Shown here: positions 51,018 to 60,097 of the stretch, piece by piece
Position numbering within the stretch: position 1 is the first letter of the stretch
Layout: each line of letters starts with the position of its first letter
Assembly (NCBI GenBank): GCA_044463125.1
Contig: JBIQMS010000003.1
Location: 62,001 to 126,000 of the forward strand
DNA from: CAYMZZ01 sp044463125
GTDB lineage: Bacteria; Bacteroidota; Bacteroidia; Chitinophagales; Chitinophagaceae
Direction of reading: 5' to 3'
DNA length: 64,000 bases
The notes under the pieces: generated by a model
Told to the model about the DNA's origin: nothing
What the model saw: the letters and a program-made list of their open reading frames with translations, nothing else
Databases searched by the model: none
Program-made: the position numbers and the translations under genes

Positions 51018-52970
51018 ATGAAATGGCTAAATAAAATCTTTGCGAGAGGAAAAGCCGCCGGGCCGGATTATTACCGGATTCCCGAAAAGGAAAGAATGTC
51101 CATCATCGAGCGGGCCTGTAAACAGGTTTCCAGGGGCGTATTCTTCTCCACGGTCATCATCATCACTTCCTTTTTACCCGTGTTCTTATTAACGGGTCAG
51201 GAAGGCAAGCTTTTCCATCCACTGGCATATACCAAAACCTTCATAATGGTTGTGGATGCACTATTGGTATTGACCCTGGCGCCGGTATTGATTTCTTTTT
51301 TTATGAAAGGAAGGTTCAGGAATGAGCGCGCCAATCCGGTTAACCGATTGTTGGAAAGAATCTACGAACCGGTCATTCGGTTCTGTGTGAAATGGCGCAA
51401 AACGGTGATAGGGATTAACCTGCTGGCATTGCTGATCAGTATTCCTCTGCTCATGCGCCTGGGTCGCGAATTTATGCCACCCCTCGATGAAGGTTCGCTC
51501 TTGTTTATGCCTGTTACGCTTCCCGATGTGTCGAATTCCGAAGCGAAACGCCTGCTGCAGGTGCAGGATAAAATCATAAAAAGCGTTCCCGAAGTGGATC
51601 ATGTACTCGGCAAAGCGGGAAGGGCGAATACGGCCACCGACAATTCACCGATAAGTATGATTGAAACCATCATACTGCTAAAGCCGAAATCAGAATGGCG
51701 GGATGACATGACCAAGGATGACATCATCAATGAGCTGAACGCAAAATTGCAGATTCCCGGCGTTACCAATGGATGGACGCAACCCATTATCAACCGGATC
51801 AATATGCTCTCAACCGGCATACGCACCGATGTTGGGGTAAAAGTATATGGACAAAACCTGGATAGTATTTATGCTTTCGCCCAAATCATCAAGAAGCAAC
51901 TGGAAGGAATTGATGGCGTGAAGGACCTGTATGTGGAGCCCATTACGGGTGGCAAGTATATCGATATTGCCATCAGGAGGGAGGAGATTGGTCGCTATGG
52001 CCTGAGTATTGACGATGTAAATACGGTGATTGAGAGCGCGCTCGGAGGCATGAAGCTGACTACCACCATCGAGGGCCGGCAACGCTTTTCCGTGAATGCG
52101 CGCTATGGTCAGGACTTTCGCAACAACCTGGAGGCACTTAAGCGCCTGCAGGTACAAACCATGACATTTGGTCCAGTGCCCCTGGAAGCTGTAGCGGATA
52201 TCGCGCTGATGGAAGGACCGCCCATGATCAACTCAGAAAATGCCATGCTCAGGGGAACGGTACTTTTTAATGTTCGGGAGAGAGATTTGGCCAGTACGGT
52301 AAAAGAGGCGCACGAAAAACTGGATGCGATGATCGATAAAATGCCCAAAGGTTATTTTCTGGAATGGAGCGGACAGTATGAGAACCTGATTCGCGGTGAA
52401 CGAACGCTGAAGATGATACTGCCGGTAGTATTGCTGATCATTTTCCTGTCTATGTATTTTGCCTTTCACTCCATCCGTGAGGCCTTCTTCAGTTTGATCA
52501 GCATTCCCTTTGCCCTGATAGGCGGTGCGTATATGATTTATATATGGGATGTAAATCTGTCGGTAGCGGTGGCGGTTGGTTTTATCGCCCTGTTTGGCCT
52601 GGCAGTGGAAACGGGCATCGTAATGGTCATCTATCTCAACGATGCCATGCAGCAACTGGTGGCAAAAAAGGGCAACTCACGCGAGAGCATAACCCGTGCC
52701 GATCTGCGGGAGTACGTAATTGCCGGTGCCGCCAAACGCCTGCGACCAAAACTGATGACCGTGGCTGTTTCACTGTTTGGCCTCGTACCCATTCTATGGA
52801 GCAGCGGAGTGGGTAGCGATGTAATGAAACCCATTGTGCTACCCATGATCGGTGGCGTATTTACCTCGGCCATACATATTCTACTGGTTACACCCATCAT
52901 ATTCCTGATGACCAAGGAATATGAACTAAAAAAATATGGAAAAATTGAAGTGCTGGACGCACAGCATTAA
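51018..52970 (+). CDS. cusA: Heavy-metal RND efflux pump CusA, C-terminal half (split gene)
   Basis: 650 residues: a new charged start (MKWLNKIFARGKAAGPDYYR), then IIERACKQVSRGVFFSTVII (helix 5), GQEGKLFHPLAYTKTF, GREFMPPLDEGSLLFMPVTL, NMLSTGIRTDVGVKVYG and the last helices with RLRPKLMTVAVSLFGL, whose lysine is a conserved proton-relay residue. The open frame begins at 51003, overlapping the end of the first half by ten bases, so a one-base slip would fuse the two. The extra N-terminal 25 residues do not look like RND sequence. Confidence 0.88.
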   Translation: MKWLNKIFARGKAAGPDYYRIPEKERMSIIERACKQVSRGVFFSTVIIITSFLPVFLLTGQEGKLFHPLAYTKTFIMVVDALLVLTLAPVLISFFMKGRFRNERANPVNRLLERIYEPVIRFCVKWRKTVIGINLLALLISIPLLMRLGREFMPPLDEGSLLFMPVTLPDVSNSEAKRLLQVQDKIIKSVPEVDHVLGKAGRANTATDNSPISMIETIILLKPKSEWRDDMTKDDIINELNAKLQIPGVTNGWTQPIINRINMLSTGIRTDVGVKVYGQNLDSIYAFAQIIKKQLEGIDGVKDLYVEPITGGKYIDIAIRREEIGRYGLSIDDVNTVIESALGGMKLTTTIEGRQRFSVNARYGQDFRNNLEALKRLQVQTMTFGPVPLEAVADIALMEGPPMINSENAMLRGTVLFNVRERDLASTVKEAHEKLDAMIDKMPKGYFLEWSGQYENLIRGERTLKMILPVVLLIIFLSMYFAFHSIREAFFSLISIPFALIGGAYMIYIWDVNLSVAVAVGFIALFGLAVETGIVMVIYLNDAMQQLVAKKGNSRESITRADLREYVIAGAAKRLRPKLMTVAVSLFGLVPILWSSGVGSDVMKPIVLPMIGGVFTSAIHILLVTPIIFLMTKEYELKKYGKIEVLDAQH

Positions 52971-52980
52971 ATTGAAAATA

Positions 52981-54231
52981 ATGAAACGACTAATCATTAC
53001 CGCGGCTTTACTGCTGCTGTTAACAACAATAGCTGTTGCGCAGGTTCTGCGATTGAATGAAGTGATTGATAGTATTCAGGCGAGAAACCCGATAGTGGGT
53101 ATGTATGAAAACGAAATCCGTAGTATGGACGAAGCCGCGAAGGGTGCCCGTAGCTGGATGCCACCACAGCTAGGCATTGGCCAGTTTATGACGCCATACG
53201 ACGTGAGCCGCTGGCGAAAGGAAGGTGATATGCCGGGAATGGGATCGGTGATGCTGTCGGCTGAACAAATGTTTCCGAACCGCAAAAAGCTGGACGCGGA
53301 TGAAGCCTATATGCAGGCCATGTCGTCCGTGGAAAAGGAAAACAGGAATGCCAGCCTCAATGATCTGGTAGCTGATGCCCGCCAATTTTATTATGATTGG
53401 ATATTGTTGAAAAAAAACCTGCGGGTTCTGGAAGAAAACGACCGGATTCTCGAATTCATGATTCAAAATGCCGAGATCCGGTACCGTAATGGCCTTGAAA
53501 AAATCAGCGCTTATTACAAAGCCAGGGCCGCCCGTGCTGAAGTGAAGAACAGGCAGTTGATGTATGAGAATGAAATTCGTCAGCGCATGATCCGACTCAA
53601 CAGCCTGATGGGACGTGAAGCGTTGACGGAATTTGACATTGATACCAGCTATCAGCTAAAGAATTTTGATGACCTGGTATTTGACAGCACGCTGTTTTAT
53701 GCGCAGCGGAGCGATTTACGTTCCATTGATCGTGAAATTGACCTTACGCAACTCAAAAGAGAATCGGAACGCGCGGCGTTGAAACCACAGTTTGGAATCC
53801 GCTACGAAAATATGATAGGCTTTGGCGGTCAGCCCTTGCAGTATAACCTGATGGCTATGATACGGATTCCCATGGCCGGCTGGTCATCCAGAATGAATAA
53901 AGCGAATATGGAAAGCCTGCGATGGAAGGCAACAGCTCTGGAGTCGAAAAAGAAAATGTTGGTGAATGAGTATAGCGGCATGGCTTATGGTATGCGAAGC
54001 GAGCTTCGGCTAAAAGCCAGCCAGTTGAAATTGTATGAGCAGGAAATAATCCCGGCGCTTCGGAAAAATTACCAAAGCATGCAATTGGCCTATGAGCAGA
54101 ATACCCAGGAATTGTTTATGCTATATGATGCCTGGGAAGTTCTCAACAATAAGCAACTTGAATACATCAGCTTACTGGCCGATGCTTTGAGTTTGCAGGT
54201 AGCCATTGAGCGATTAATTGAAACAAAATAA
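52981..54231 (+). CDS. cusC: TolC/CusC-family outer-membrane efflux protein
   Basis: 416 residues from ATG 52981 with signal peptide (KRLIITAALLLLLTTIAVA) and the long paired helices of outer membrane efflux proteins (LADALSLQVAIERLIET at the end, NAEIRYRNGLEKISAYYKAR inside). Shorter than many TolC homologues and methionine-rich (QFMTPYDVSRW, GDMPGMGSVMLSAEQMF), which suits copper or silver. A frame start at 52936 would overlap the CusA end and adds nothing recognisable. Third element of the Cus export system. Confidence 0.88.
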   Translation: MKRLIITAALLLLLTTIAVAQVLRLNEVIDSIQARNPIVGMYENEIRSMDEAAKGARSWMPPQLGIGQFMTPYDVSRWRKEGDMPGMGSVMLSAEQMFPNRKKLDADEAYMQAMSSVEKENRNASLNDLVADARQFYYDWILLKKNLRVLEENDRILEFMIQNAEIRYRNGLEKISAYYKARAARAEVKNRQLMYENEIRQRMIRLNSLMGREALTEFDIDTSYQLKNFDDLVFDSTLFYAQRSDLRSIDREIDLTQLKRESERAALKPQFGIRYENMIGFGGQPLQYNLMAMIRIPMAGWSSRMNKANMESLRWKATALESKKKMLVNEYSGMAYGMRSELRLKASQLKLYEQEIIPALRKNYQSMQLAYEQNTQELFMLYDAWEVLNNKQLEYISLLADALSLQVAIERLIETK

Positions 54232-54263
54232 TAACAGCTTCCACAACTAAAATATCTCAGGCA

Positions 54264-55526
54264 ATGAAAAAGTTTCTGCTGCTACTTCTACCGGCTTTGC
54301 TCCTGTTGGGCTTACTGGCATGCGGTAATGGAAAGAGTGAAAATCATGCCGACCATACTGGCGATATGGAGGACGCGCTCTACACCTGCCCTATGCCGGA
54401 AGATTCGGTTTTCAGCAAAGTTCCTGGTCGATGCCCCAAATGTGGTATGGACCTGGTGAAGATGGATGCCGGACACGAAAGCTCCGCAGACGATGGCCTG
54501 CAAACCCTGCTTAAGCCAACAGATGAGTTTATCCTTTCTTCTGTGCCGGTAACGCGGCTGCTGCGGAAAGAAATGGAAATGGAAATAGAAGCGCTGGGAA
54601 AAATCACCTACGATACGCGCCACAACGGGAGTATTGTATCCAACATTACGGGGAGAATTGAGAAATTATACGTTCGGTATCGCTTTCAACAGGTAAGCAA
54701 AGGTCAGAGGGTCATGGATATCTATAGCCCAGAGTTGGTGACGGCACAGCAAAATCTGCTCTTTCTGCTGCGAAACGATCCCGATAACAAAGCCATGGCA
54801 GAAGCCGCCAAACAAAGGTTACTATTGCTGGGCATGAGCCCGAAACAATTACAGGAAGTAATTGCAGCGGGAAAGCCCGCATACCAGGTGGCGGTTTACA
54901 GTGCTTATAGCGGTCATATACACGAAGCGGGGAACGGCAGCGACATGAAGCCGGATATCAATGCCATGAACGACATCTCCCTAATTACAGGCGAATTGTC
55001 CATCAAGGAAGGAATGTATGTGCAAAAAGCACAAACTGTGTTTACGGTATTTGATCCGGGCAGGGCATGGGCTGTACTCAATTTTTTTGCGGAACATCAA
55101 TCGCTAATCGGCAAGGGCGATAAAGTCAGAATTGTTCCAGAAACCGCGCCCGGAAAGGATTTCAGGGCCCGGCTTGATTTCATTGAACCCTTTTTTCGGG
55201 AAGGAGATAAAACCCTGACCGCACGGGTTTATTTCGACAATCGGCAACTCAAAATCCCCATTGGAAGCCAGGTGAGGGCTACTGTATTTGCCGACGCAAA
55301 GCAAGCGAGATGGTTGCCGCGTACTGCTGTGTTATCGCTGGGGATGGACAAAGTGGTATTCCTGAAGGAAGGGAATGGGTTTCGCGCTTCGAAACTATCA
55401 ACCGGTATTGTATATAACGATTATGTGCAGGTACTGGAAGGGTTGGGGGACAAAGATGAAGTGGCCATCAACGCCCAGTTTCTCACGGATAGTGAAAGTT
55501 TCATAAAAGTAAAATCGGAGCAATGA
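54264..55526 (+). CDS. cusB: CusB-like periplasmic adaptor with heavy-metal-binding domain, copy 1
   Basis: 420 residues: lipoprotein signal (LLLLGLLACGNG), a YHS-like metal-binding segment (DALYTCPMPEDSVFSKVPGR then CPKCGMDLVKMD), and a barrel/hairpin adaptor core (RIEKLYVRYRFQQVSKGQRV, GMYVQKAQTVFTVFDPGRAW). Links CusA to CusC and may pass Cu+ or Ag+ from the metal domain. Its stop overlaps the next gene's ATG (ATGA at 55523-55526). Confidence 0.91.
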   Translation: MKKFLLLLLPALLLLGLLACGNGKSENHADHTGDMEDALYTCPMPEDSVFSKVPGRCPKCGMDLVKMDAGHESSADDGLQTLLKPTDEFILSSVPVTRLLRKEMEMEIEALGKITYDTRHNGSIVSNITGRIEKLYVRYRFQQVSKGQRVMDIYSPELVTAQQNLLFLLRNDPDNKAMAEAAKQRLLLLGMSPKQLQEVIAAGKPAYQVAVYSAYSGHIHEAGNGSDMKPDINAMNDISLITGELSIKEGMYVQKAQTVFTVFDPGRAWAVLNFFAEHQSLIGKGDKVRIVPETAPGKDFRARLDFIEPFFREGDKTLTARVYFDNRQLKIPIGSQVRATVFADAKQARWLPRTAVLSLGMDKVVFLKEGNGFRASKLSTGIVYNDYVQVLEGLGDKDEVAINAQFLTDSESFIKVKSEQ

Positions 55527-56779
55527 AAAAGATGCTGTTAATTGATTATTTCAAGGCTGGAAACAAGTCAGAACCCATCGCCAAGCGGTGGATCTATATT
55601 CTCTTTGCGGCAGGGCTGAGCCTGTTGGCCTGCAACAACAAACCTGCAACGGCGCATGATCCCGACATATACTACACCTGCTCCATGGATCCCCAGGTTG
55701 TAGAGCATAAACCGGGTAAATGCCCCATCTGCAAAATGGATCTGACCCCGGTAAGGAAAAGGGCAGGTGAGAAAGAAGATGAGCTACAGCTTAGTGATCA
55801 GCAGATAAGTTTGGGCAATATCCAAACCGACACTGTTCAACAAGGCAGCATAGGCAATCAGCTTGTATTGACCGCCACCCTAAATTTCGACCAGACTAGC
55901 ACCCGCTCTATAAGTGCGAGGGTAATGGGGCGCGTCGACAGGCTGTATTACAAGGCAGAAGGTGATTATGTACGCAGGGGCGCCCCACTGTATGCCATCT
56001 ACAGCGAAGAACTGAACAATGCCAAACAGGAATACCTGCTTGCACTCGAAAGAAAGAAAAGCTTTGCCAACGAAACCATCATCGATTTTGAGCAATTATT
56101 GCAAAGCGCAAGAACTAAGTTATTACTTTGGGGAATGTCGGAAACGGCAATAGAGGAACTGGAAAAAGCTGGCAGGGCTGAAGCGCTCACCACTTTTTAT
56201 AGCCCCGAAAGTGGCTACATTACAAGAATAGACGTTACGGAAGGGAATTATGTGATGGAAGGCGGAACATTGATGACGCTGGCCGATCTTTCAACAATTT
56301 GGGCCGAAGCACAGGTATATACGTCGCAAATGTGGATGATCAATCACGGCAGCATCGCCAGTGTGCAAATACCTGATTTGGGTGGCATGGAGTTAAATGG
56401 AAGAATTGAGTTCATTAATCCGGAAATCAATCCCGATACGCGTATCAATCTTTTACGGATATCAGTACCCAATTCAAACCATCGATTAAAGCCGGGTATG
56501 CCCGCTTATGTGAAGCTGGCGAGCCCAAAGCGTAATTCGCTGTTATTACCATCCGATGCGGTGATTCGCGATAGCCGCGGCGCTACTGCCTGGGTGCAAA
56601 CAGCCAACAATACATTTAAACCGGTGATGGTAGGGATCGGTACAGAGTCGGCTGGCCAGGTTGAAATTCTATCGGGGTTGAACGAAGGGGATGTGGTAGT
56701 GATGTCGGGAGCCTACCTGCTCCACAGCGAATTTGTATTCAAGAAAGGAAACGACCCAATGGCTGGCCACAATCACTGA
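55523..56779 (+). CDS. cusB: CusB-like periplasmic adaptor with heavy-metal-binding domain, copy 2
   Basis: 418 residues: a short cytoplasmic start, then lipoprotein signal (FAAGLSLLACNN), metal segment YYTCSMDPQVVEHKPGKCP with CKMDLTPV, and the adaptor core (VMGRVDRLYYKAEGDYVRRG, SGYITRIDVTEGNYVMEGGT). It differs from copy 1 in the metal motif (CSMDPQV..CPICKMD against CPMPED..CPKCGMD). Having two adaptors for one split pump is notable: RND pumps use six adaptor chains, and two types could alternate. Ends 16 bases from the convergent kinase stop. Confidence 0.91.
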   Translation: MKKMLLIDYFKAGNKSEPIAKRWIYILFAAGLSLLACNNKPATAHDPDIYYTCSMDPQVVEHKPGKCPICKMDLTPVRKRAGEKEDELQLSDQQISLGNIQTDTVQQGSIGNQLVLTATLNFDQTSTRSISARVMGRVDRLYYKAEGDYVRRGAPLYAIYSEELNNAKQEYLLALERKKSFANETIIDFEQLLQSARTKLLLWGMSETAIEELEKAGRAEALTTFYSPESGYITRIDVTEGNYVMEGGTLMTLADLSTIWAEAQVYTSQMWMINHGSIASVQIPDLGGMELNGRIEFINPEINPDTRINLLRISVPNSNHRLKPGMPAYVKLASPKRNSLLLPSDAVIRDSRGATAWVQTANNTFKPVMVGIGTESAGQVEILSGLNEGDVVVMSGAYLLHSEFVFKKGNDPMAGHNH

Positions 56780-56795
56780 TGAGCGTGAAGGCGAA

Positions 56796-58994
56796 TTAGT
56801 CCGCCAGCGGCAACGAAACCGTAATGCTACAACCCTTGCCGGGTGCGGCGTCCACTTCAACCGTTCCGTTGTAGAACTTGGTTCGCTCATAAATATTCGA
56901 AAGACCGATGCCGCGATGAGTTTGGCGGGGATCAAAGCCCTGGCCATTGTCCACTATGCGCAGGCGAATAAAGTCACCGGTATGATCCAGTTGAATATCG
57001 GTACGGCTGGCCTGGCTATGTTTGATAATATTTTTCAGTTGTTCCTGCACAATGCGGAACAGGGTCACCTTTTTACCCTGGCTCAGATTTTCCGCGTCGG
57101 GGCTGGGGCTGAAACGGATTTCCATTTCCTGCGTCATTTCTATATCCTCAATCAGCAGGCGAATGCTGTCAACCAGTTTCTCTTCTTTCAATTGCGGCGC
57201 AACAAGGTCGCGTGATAGTTTTCGAATCTCTTCTATGGCGAGGGCCAGGTAATCGTTGCTCTTATCTTTCAGTACCTGCTGATCCGGAGAAGAAACGGCA
57301 ATCATATCCACAAATAACTTAGCCGTACTCAGAATCTGGTTCACATTGTCGTGTAGTTCATGACCAATACGCGTGCGTTCATTTTCGGCTACTTCAATCA
57401 CTGTTTCAGATATGGATTTCTGCAACTGCAGCCGTTCATCGTTGAGCCTTGTCTCCAGCTCCTTCACGGCGGAAATATCCTGTAGGGAGCCAATCATTTT
57501 TACAGGAAGCCCATTTTCATATACTACAAAGCCACGGTCCTGGATGTATTTATATGAGCCATCTGCACATTTGAAACGGTAGGAGTCCTGCCAGGATTGC
57601 TGCAAATGATCGGTGGCTTCCTTTACTTTATCCGCTACGCGATTCCTGTCGTCCGGATGCACACGGCGCAACCACCAGGAAAGTCCGCGACTATTGTCAA
57701 CCTGGTACCCGATCATTTCCATCAAAGTTTCATTGCGGAAGATCTGACCGGTTTGCATATCCCATTCCCAGATGGCGTCGGAAGTGGCGCGACTAAGGGT
57801 CCATAGCCGCTCCTGCACCTTATGTAATTCTTTTTCCAGTTTCGATTTGTCGGGTATGCTCACCGACTGGCCTCCCAACAATCTTTTGCCGGATGGCATA
57901 TCAATCGGGAAAATGTTGATATGGGAAACGATATTTTCACCGCTCGCCAGTTCAAGTTGTTGTGTAGTTTTTACCTGCTTTCCGGTATCCAGCACTTCGA
58001 GGTGATGACTGTATAGCGACAAAACAATATTGGAGGGGAGTATTCGGCTGATTTTCTTGCCTATTGCATTTCTTTCGGTCAGGTGGAAGTAATCCAGAAA
58101 AGCCTGGCTGGCAAAGAGCAGGGTTTCATCATCATCTACAATCCAGGCCAGGTTGGGTGTGGTTTGCAGAAAAGCATTCATCAAATGCTCCCGGTCTTTC
58201 AGTTCGCTAAGCAGCTCACGCTCTTTGGTAAGGTCAACGATGCTGGAAACAACAGCGAATTGCCCATTATGTTCTTCTTCGGCTAAAATCTGACTATTGA
58301 AAAGCAGCCAGTGTTTTTTTCCGTTGGGTAATGATACTACCAGTATCTTCCTTTGTGCCACACCGGATTTTTGTGCCAGCCGGAAGGGCGATTCCTCGTA
58401 GGGTATGGCATGTCCTTCCTCGTCTTCAATAATCCATTGGCTATCCCAAAGTTGAGCCACATTCCGTACCTGGTAAAGCCGCTCGAGGGTGGTATCAAAC
58501 ATGAATGCCAATTTCTGGTTGGAGGCAATAATTTCGCCATGCACGTCCTGAAACAAAACGCCGCTCAAACCTTCAATGATTAGCTGGCAATGATTTTTTA
58601 CAAGGGAATTGAAGCGATGTAGTCTTTGCTCATCCAGTAAACGATACCCGAGGCAGAAATAGGTAGAAATCTCTCCCTGGCTATCTACCAGCGGATTGAA
58701 CTGCCATTTCATGGGGTGATAATGTCCGTTGCGGATATAGAGTTCTATTTCAAAGGCGTTACCCTTTTGTTGGGCCTGCTTTAGTAGTTTCTGCAGTTCA
58801 CCCAGGTTCACCGGGTGTACCAGATCCATAAAGTTTACAGCATCCTGTCGGGGATCGGCCAGCTCAAGACCGCGCAGCATTTGCTGGTTGGCCGACCTTA
58901 TCTGGCCACTATTGTCTATCAGTGAGAGGAAAAGCTCTTTGCCCGCGCGCGAGTCGCGGATAATTTGTTTCAATGTGCTCCAGCTTTTCTTCAT
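56796..58994 (-). CDS. Soluble PAS(4)-HisKA_3 histidine kinase
   Basis: 732 residues without membrane segments: PAS-like domains near 18-130, 145-260, 270-385 and 405-520 (the last with SRATSDAIWEWDMQTGQIFR), then a HisKA_3 core (RTRIGHELHDNVNQILSTAK, His near 548) and HATPase ending GIGLSNIYERTKFYNGTVEV. HisKA_3 kinases pair with NarL-type regulators, several of which lie just upstream. Related in core to the hybrid kinase at 41716. Confidence 0.91.
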   Translation of the reverse strand: MKKSWSTLKQIIRDSRAGKELFLSLIDNSGQIRSANQQMLRGLELADPRQDAVNFMDLVHPVNLGELQKLLKQAQQKGNAFEIELYIRNGHYHPMKWQFNPLVDSQGEISTYFCLGYRLLDEQRLHRFNSLVKNHCQLIIEGLSGVLFQDVHGEIIASNQKLAFMFDTTLERLYQVRNVAQLWDSQWIIEDEEGHAIPYEESPFRLAQKSGVAQRKILVVSLPNGKKHWLLFNSQILAEEEHNGQFAVVSSIVDLTKERELLSELKDREHLMNAFLQTTPNLAWIVDDDETLLFASQAFLDYFHLTERNAIGKKISRILPSNIVLSLYSHHLEVLDTGKQVKTTQQLELASGENIVSHINIFPIDMPSGKRLLGGQSVSIPDKSKLEKELHKVQERLWTLSRATSDAIWEWDMQTGQIFRNETLMEMIGYQVDNSRGLSWWLRRVHPDDRNRVADKVKEATDHLQQSWQDSYRFKCADGSYKYIQDRGFVVYENGLPVKMIGSLQDISAVKELETRLNDERLQLQKSISETVIEVAENERTRIGHELHDNVNQILSTAKLFVDMIAVSSPDQQVLKDKSNDYLALAIEEIRKLSRDLVAPQLKEEKLVDSIRLLIEDIEMTQEMEIRFSPSPDAENLSQGKKVTLFRIVQEQLKNIIKHSQASRTDIQLDHTGDFIRLRIVDNGQGFDPRQTHRGIGLSNIYERTKFYNGTVEVDAAPGKGCSITVSLPLAD

Positions 58995-59043
58995 TCTCCG
59001 TGGTTTTCGCTAAGGTTGTTTTGGATTTTTAGGGTCAGTGTCA

Positions 59044-59421
59044 TCAGTTTAATTGCACGTTGCTTATTATGCCCGGTACCAGCTCAAAGTCGGATGACTT
59101 ATCGAGAAAGTAATGAGCGCCCAACCTCTTGCATTCCTGGCGATAGTAAGTGGCCGAAAGGTTGGAAAGCATAATGATCGTGCAGCCCATTTCTTTTCGG
59201 CTAATTTGCTCCAGCAAATCAATTCCGTTTCTACCGGGCATACTGATGTCGAGTAAAACAACCTGATGCTTCGTTGCCTCCAGCAACTGCATAGCGTCGG
59301 AGAAATTGTGTGCGGTATCGATATGATCAATGTTGTCTACTTCGTTCAATAAACCGCGCATACGGTCCACGAAGTAGGGATGATCATCTACAATCAGAAC
59401 AGAAACCTTATTATTCCTCAT
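59044..59421 (-). CDS. Receiver-only response regulator
   Basis: 125 residues: KVSVLIVDDHPYFVDRMRGL, Asp in QVVLLDISMPGRNGIDLLEQ, and FLDKSSDFELVPGIISN. NarL-type receiver without an HTH, so it has no DNA-binding output and may act as a phosphate sink or by protein contact. Start at ATG 59421 fits the receiver; a frame to 59460 adds no homologous sequence. It lies just upstream (in transcription order) of the kinase at 56796. Confidence 0.87.
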   Translation of the reverse strand: MRNNKVSVLIVDDHPYFVDRMRGLLNEVDNIDHIDTAHNFSDAMQLLEATKHQVVLLDISMPGRNGIDLLEQISRKEMGCTIIMLSNLSATYYRQECKRLGAHYFLDKSSDFELVPGIISNVQLN

Positions 59422-59532
59422 GGGATAGTAATTGGATGTGTGCCTTATTCCTGACAACAAAGAAAAGCTTATAGTGCTTCATTTACAATAGTAAAACGAA
59501 AGAATATGCCGTATGAATAAATATTGTTTGCC

Positions 59533-59550
59533 TGTAGTAGAAAAACTACA
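59533..59550. promoter_or_regulatory. 18-bp palindrome TGTAG-N8-CTACA, site 2
   Basis: TGTAGTAGAAAAACTACA, extended by CC/GG on the outside to 22 bases. It lies in the gap before the receiver gene at 59044-59421, about 112 bases from its start and 47 bases beyond the stop of the other receiver gene. Same 18-bp spacing as the sites at 31956 and 60067. Confidence 0.5.
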
Positions 59551-59596
59551 GGTAAGCACTTAGCGACATGGAAGTAATTGTAGTGAAAACTGCTGG

Positions 59597-59965
59597 TTAT
59601 TGCTGCTGAACAACTTTCTTAACGGCATTAATAAGTGCATGAGGTAGTTGGTCCTTACTAATGTATGCTTGTGCGCCGGCTTTGATCACCCGGCTTTCGT
59701 ATTGCTCAGCAGGGTAGGTGCTGATGACAATGAAAGGAACATCAGAAGATTTTTCGCGTATCACTCGCAATGCTTCCATACCTCCGCCGCCTGGCATAGC
59801 CAGGTCAGAAATGATCAGGTCCCAGTCGCCAATTTCTTCCAGTGCAATCAGGGCAGTGGCGTCAGCCGCTTCTTCCACCTGCACAGGCGAAAATTCTTCA
59901 ACCAGGCACTGCACTAAGCTCTGCCTGACCACATCGTGGTCGTCGGCAACAATCAGTTTAAGCAT
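59597..59965 (-). CDS. Receiver-only response regulator, NarL type
   Basis: 122 residues: LIVADDHDVVRQSLVQCLVE, Asp in WDLIISDLAMPGGGGMEALR, and AYISKDQLPHALINAVKKVV. It resembles the receiver of the full NarL-type regulator at 60098 and ends just where the HTH should begin, so it may be a truncated paralogue kept as a single-domain protein. Frame intact. Confidence 0.87.
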   Translation of the reverse strand: MLKLIVADDHDVVRQSLVQCLVEEFSPVQVEEAADATALIALEEIGDWDLIISDLAMPGGGGMEALRVIREKSSDVPFIVISTYPAEQYESRVIKAGAQAYISKDQLPHALINAVKKVVQQQ

Positions 59966-60066
59966 ATAGCTGGTGGTAATGCAGTCGACAGGATAAGGTG
60001 CTGCAATACCGCGTACAAGATAAAAATGGCAAACAAAAGCCCTTGTAGCACTGCCTTTTAGAGTTG

Positions 60067-60084
60067 TGTAGTATTATTACTACA
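60067..60084. promoter_or_regulatory. 18-bp palindrome TGTAG-N8-CTACA, site 3
   Basis: TGTAGTATTATTACTACA, 7-bp arms. It lies 13 bases beyond the stop of the NarL-type regulator gene and about 102 bases before the start of the receiver gene at 59597-59965. No T-run follows on the minus strand, so a terminator is unlikely. Confidence 0.5.
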
Positions 60085-60097
60085 TGATTTGGATCAA

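Noticed and set aside
60067..60084. Palindrome as terminator of the kinase-regulator operon
   Set aside because: The stem is AT-rich and no T-run follows; the same 18-bp form upstream of other regulator genes fits an operator better.
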